A stretch of DNA of 6,857 nt from Azoarcus sp. (GTDB taxonomy: Bacteria > Pseudomonadota > Gammaproteobacteria > Burkholderiales > Rhodocyclaceae), in the NCBI GenBank assembly GCA_031258035.1, contig JAIRNL010000240.1, forward strand, positions 1 to 6,857, read 5' to 3'. Under the pieces are notes generated by a model that was not told the DNA's origin, did not search any database, and was given only the letters and a program-made list of their open reading frames with translations. Below are positions 5,643 through 6,857 of the stretch, piece by piece (position 1 is the first letter of the stretch; the number at the start of each line of letters is the position of its first letter). The translations under genes and the position numbers were made by a program.

Positions 5643-6371
5643 ATGCAGAACTTCGCGCCCCGTCATGTCGCCCTCGTGCCCGCCGCCGGCGGCGGCGTCC
5701 GCATGGGCGCCGCGCTGCCCAAGCAGTATTTGCCGCTGCTGGGCAAGCCGCTCATCCATCACGCGCTGGCTGCCATGTGCGGGGTGGCTGGCATCGAGCG
5801 GGTGTTCGTCGTGCTTTCGGTCGATGACACCGAATGGGCGCGCCACGACTGGCTCGATCTCGGCCCGAAGCTGACGCCGCTTTTCTGCGGCGGCGCGACG
5901 CGGGCCGATTCGGTGCTCGCCGGTTTGCGCGCCATCGCCGGGGAGGTGGCCGCCACCGACTGGATATTGGTGCACGATGCGGCGCGACCGTGCCTGGCTT
6001 ACTGGCATGTCGAAAAACTGATGCGCGAACTGGCGCACGACGATGTCGGCGGTCTGCTGGCGGTGCCGGTGGCCGATACGCTCAAGCGCGCCGACGAACA
6101 CGCGCGCGTCGCCGCCACCGTGGCGCGCGAGCGCCTGTGGCGGGCACAGACGCCGCAAATGTTCCGTTACGTGATGCTGCGCCGCGCCCTGGAGAACGCG
6201 CACGGCCTCACCGACGAAGCCGGCGCGATCGAAGCCGCCGGGCTGCGGCCCCGGCTGGTCGAGGGCGATGCCGCCAATCTCAAGGTAACCTGGCCGTTCG
6301 ATCTGTGCCTTGCCGAATGGATTCTGCGCCATCGCGGGGAAGGCGGCGGGCAACCGGGAGGCAAACCGTGA
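5643..6371 (+). CDS. ispD: 2-C-methyl-D-erythritol 4-phosphate cytidylyltransferase (IspD)
   Basis: IspD transfers CMP from CTP onto 2-C-methyl-D-erythritol 4-phosphate, the third step of the cytoplasmic MEP isoprenoid pathway, releasing pyrophosphate. The 242 residues are close to the 236 of E. coli IspD. The nucleotide-binding signature VPAAGGGVRMGAALPKQY (12-29) supplies Arg20 and Lys27, the usual catalytic pair. GGATRADSVLAGL (83-95), VHDAARPC (110-117, with Asp112 as the likely metal ligand), DTLKRA (145-150), RAQTPQMF (167-174) and NLKVT with Lys214 (212-216) complete the fold. After NLKVT it reads WPFDL, where E. coli has RPEDL. The ATG at 5643 is chosen because the family's conserved block begins just after it and a -10 element sits just upstream, although the frame is open back to 5550. 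Its stop overlaps the ispF start by two bases, indicating a coupled operon. Confidence 0.95.
   Translation: MQNFAPRHVALVPAAGGGVRMGAALPKQYLPLLGKPLIHHALAAMCGVAGIERVFVVLSVDDTEWARHDWLDLGPKLTPLFCGGATRADSVLAGLRAIAGEVAATDWILVHDAARPCLAYWHVEKLMRELAHDDVGGLLAVPVADTLKRADEHARVAATVARERLWRAQTPQMFRYVMLRRALENAHGLTDEAGAIEAAGLRPRLVEGDAANLKVTWPFDLCLAEWILRHRGEGGGQPGGKP
6356..6361 (+). promoter_or_regulatory. Ribosome binding site for ispF
   Basis: GGGAGG lies inside the end of ispD, 6 bases before the GTG at 6368. It is the clearest Shine-Dalgarno match in the window and supports GTG as the true ispF start. Confidence 0.7.
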
Positions 6372-6857
6372 AAACCGCTTTTCGCGTCGGGCAGGGGTTC
6401 GATGTCCATGCCCTGGTCGAGGGACGCCCGCTGATTCTCGGCGGCGTCGAGATTGCGTTCGAGCGCGGCCTGCTCGGACATTCCGATGCCGACGTGTTGT
6501 TGCACGCGCTCACCGACGCGCTGCTCGGGGCGGCCGGACTCGGCGACATCGGGCGGCTGTTCCCCGATACCGATCCGCGCCACGCCGGCGCCGACAGCCG
6601 CGTGTTGCTGCGCGCGGCCTTTGCCGGCGTGCGGGCGGCGGGATGGGAAGTGGGCAATGTCGATGCCACGATCATCTGCCAGGCGCCGAAAATCCTGCCG
6701 CACGCGGCGCGGATGGCCGCCAACATCGCCGCCGATCTCGACATCGACGCCAGCGATGTGAACATCAAGGGCAAGACTACCGAGAAACTTGGCTTCACCG
6801 GGCGCGGCGAGGGTATCGCCGCCCAGGTGGCGGTGCTGCTGGTTCGGGGCGCGCGCG
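6368..6857 (+). CDS. ispF: 2-C-methyl-D-erythritol 2,4-cyclodiphosphate synthase (IspF), extreme 3' end outside window
   Basis: IspF, normally a zinc-dependent homotrimer, cyclises CDP-methylerythritol 2-phosphate to the 2,4-cyclodiphosphate with loss of CMP, two steps after IspD. The 163 visible codons already exceed the 159 of E. coli IspF, so only a few residues and the stop should be missing. Metal ligands Asp12 and His14 are in GQGFDVH (8-14), and His46 is in HSDADVLLH (38-46), where Asp42 is also conserved. ALLGAAGLGDIGRLFPDTDP (50-69), GNVDATIICQAPKILPH and TTEKLGFTGRGEG (137-149), the nucleotide and diphosphate binding loop, follow. The start is a GTG whose last two bases are the first two of the ispD stop (GTGA overlap), preceded by GGGAGG. 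The overlap suggests translational coupling with ispD, which is common for this pair. No residue expected for catalysis is missing. Confidence 0.95.
   Translation, partial: MKTAFRVGQGFDVHALVEGRPLILGGVEIAFERGLLGHSDADVLLHALTDALLGAAGLGDIGRLFPDTDPRHAGADSRVLLRAAFAGVRAAGWEVGNVDATIICQAPKILPHAARMAANIAADLDIDASDVNIKGKTTEKLGFTGRGEGIAAQVAVLLVRGAR

Noticed and set aside
5520..6353. 277-codon minus-strand open frame opposite ispD
   Set aside because: It has no motifs and is antisense to a confident ispD.
1..6857. Undescribed defence, mobile or biosynthetic system
   Set aside because: I looked for repeats, integrases, transposases, toxin-antitoxin pairs and clusters of unknown genes. The genes are mostly recognisable housekeeping or single accessory genes without a shared theme.

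Overview
This GC-rich window looks like ordinary chromosome of a proteobacterium, most likely a betaproteobacterium. That placement is inferred from the style of ParC and of the ispD-ispF pair, and I could not run a search to confirm it. Six protein genes are visible, two of them cut by the window edges. There are no RNA genes, insertion sequences, CRISPR arrays or phage genes.

Layout: (1) 1-1254, plus strand: the 3' part of a secreted lysyl-endopeptidase-like serine protease, ending in two cysteine-bearing InlB-B-type repeats. (2) 1255-1389: a convergent gap with two hairpins, probably the transcription boundary. (3) 1390-3690, minus strand: parC, subunit A of topoisomerase IV. (4) 3691-3964: no gene seen; upstream region of parC. 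(5) 3965-4642, minus: a SprA-related putative metalloprotease with an HEAAH motif. (6) 4643-4746: a short gap with an imperfect inverted repeat. (7) 4747-5502, minus: an alpha/beta-hydrolase-like protein whose nucleophile elbow and catalytic histidine appear to be lost. (8) 5503-5642: a divergent promoter region. (9) 5643-6371, plus: ispD, overlapping (10) 6368 to the window end, plus: ispF, nearly complete, with a GTG start.

ispD and ispF form a translationally coupled pair supplying two steps of the MEP isoprenoid pathway. parC, the metalloprotease-like gene and the hydrolase-like gene lie on one strand, but 100-270 base gaps separate them, so co-transcription is uncertain and no shared function is evident. 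The protease is a separate exported protein.

I do not see a convincing undescribed multi-gene system. The points most worth a second look are the apparently dead hydrolase next to ispD, the protease with an altered specificity pocket and duplicated C-terminal domain, and the short-leader or leaderless promoters at the ispD/hydrolase divergence.
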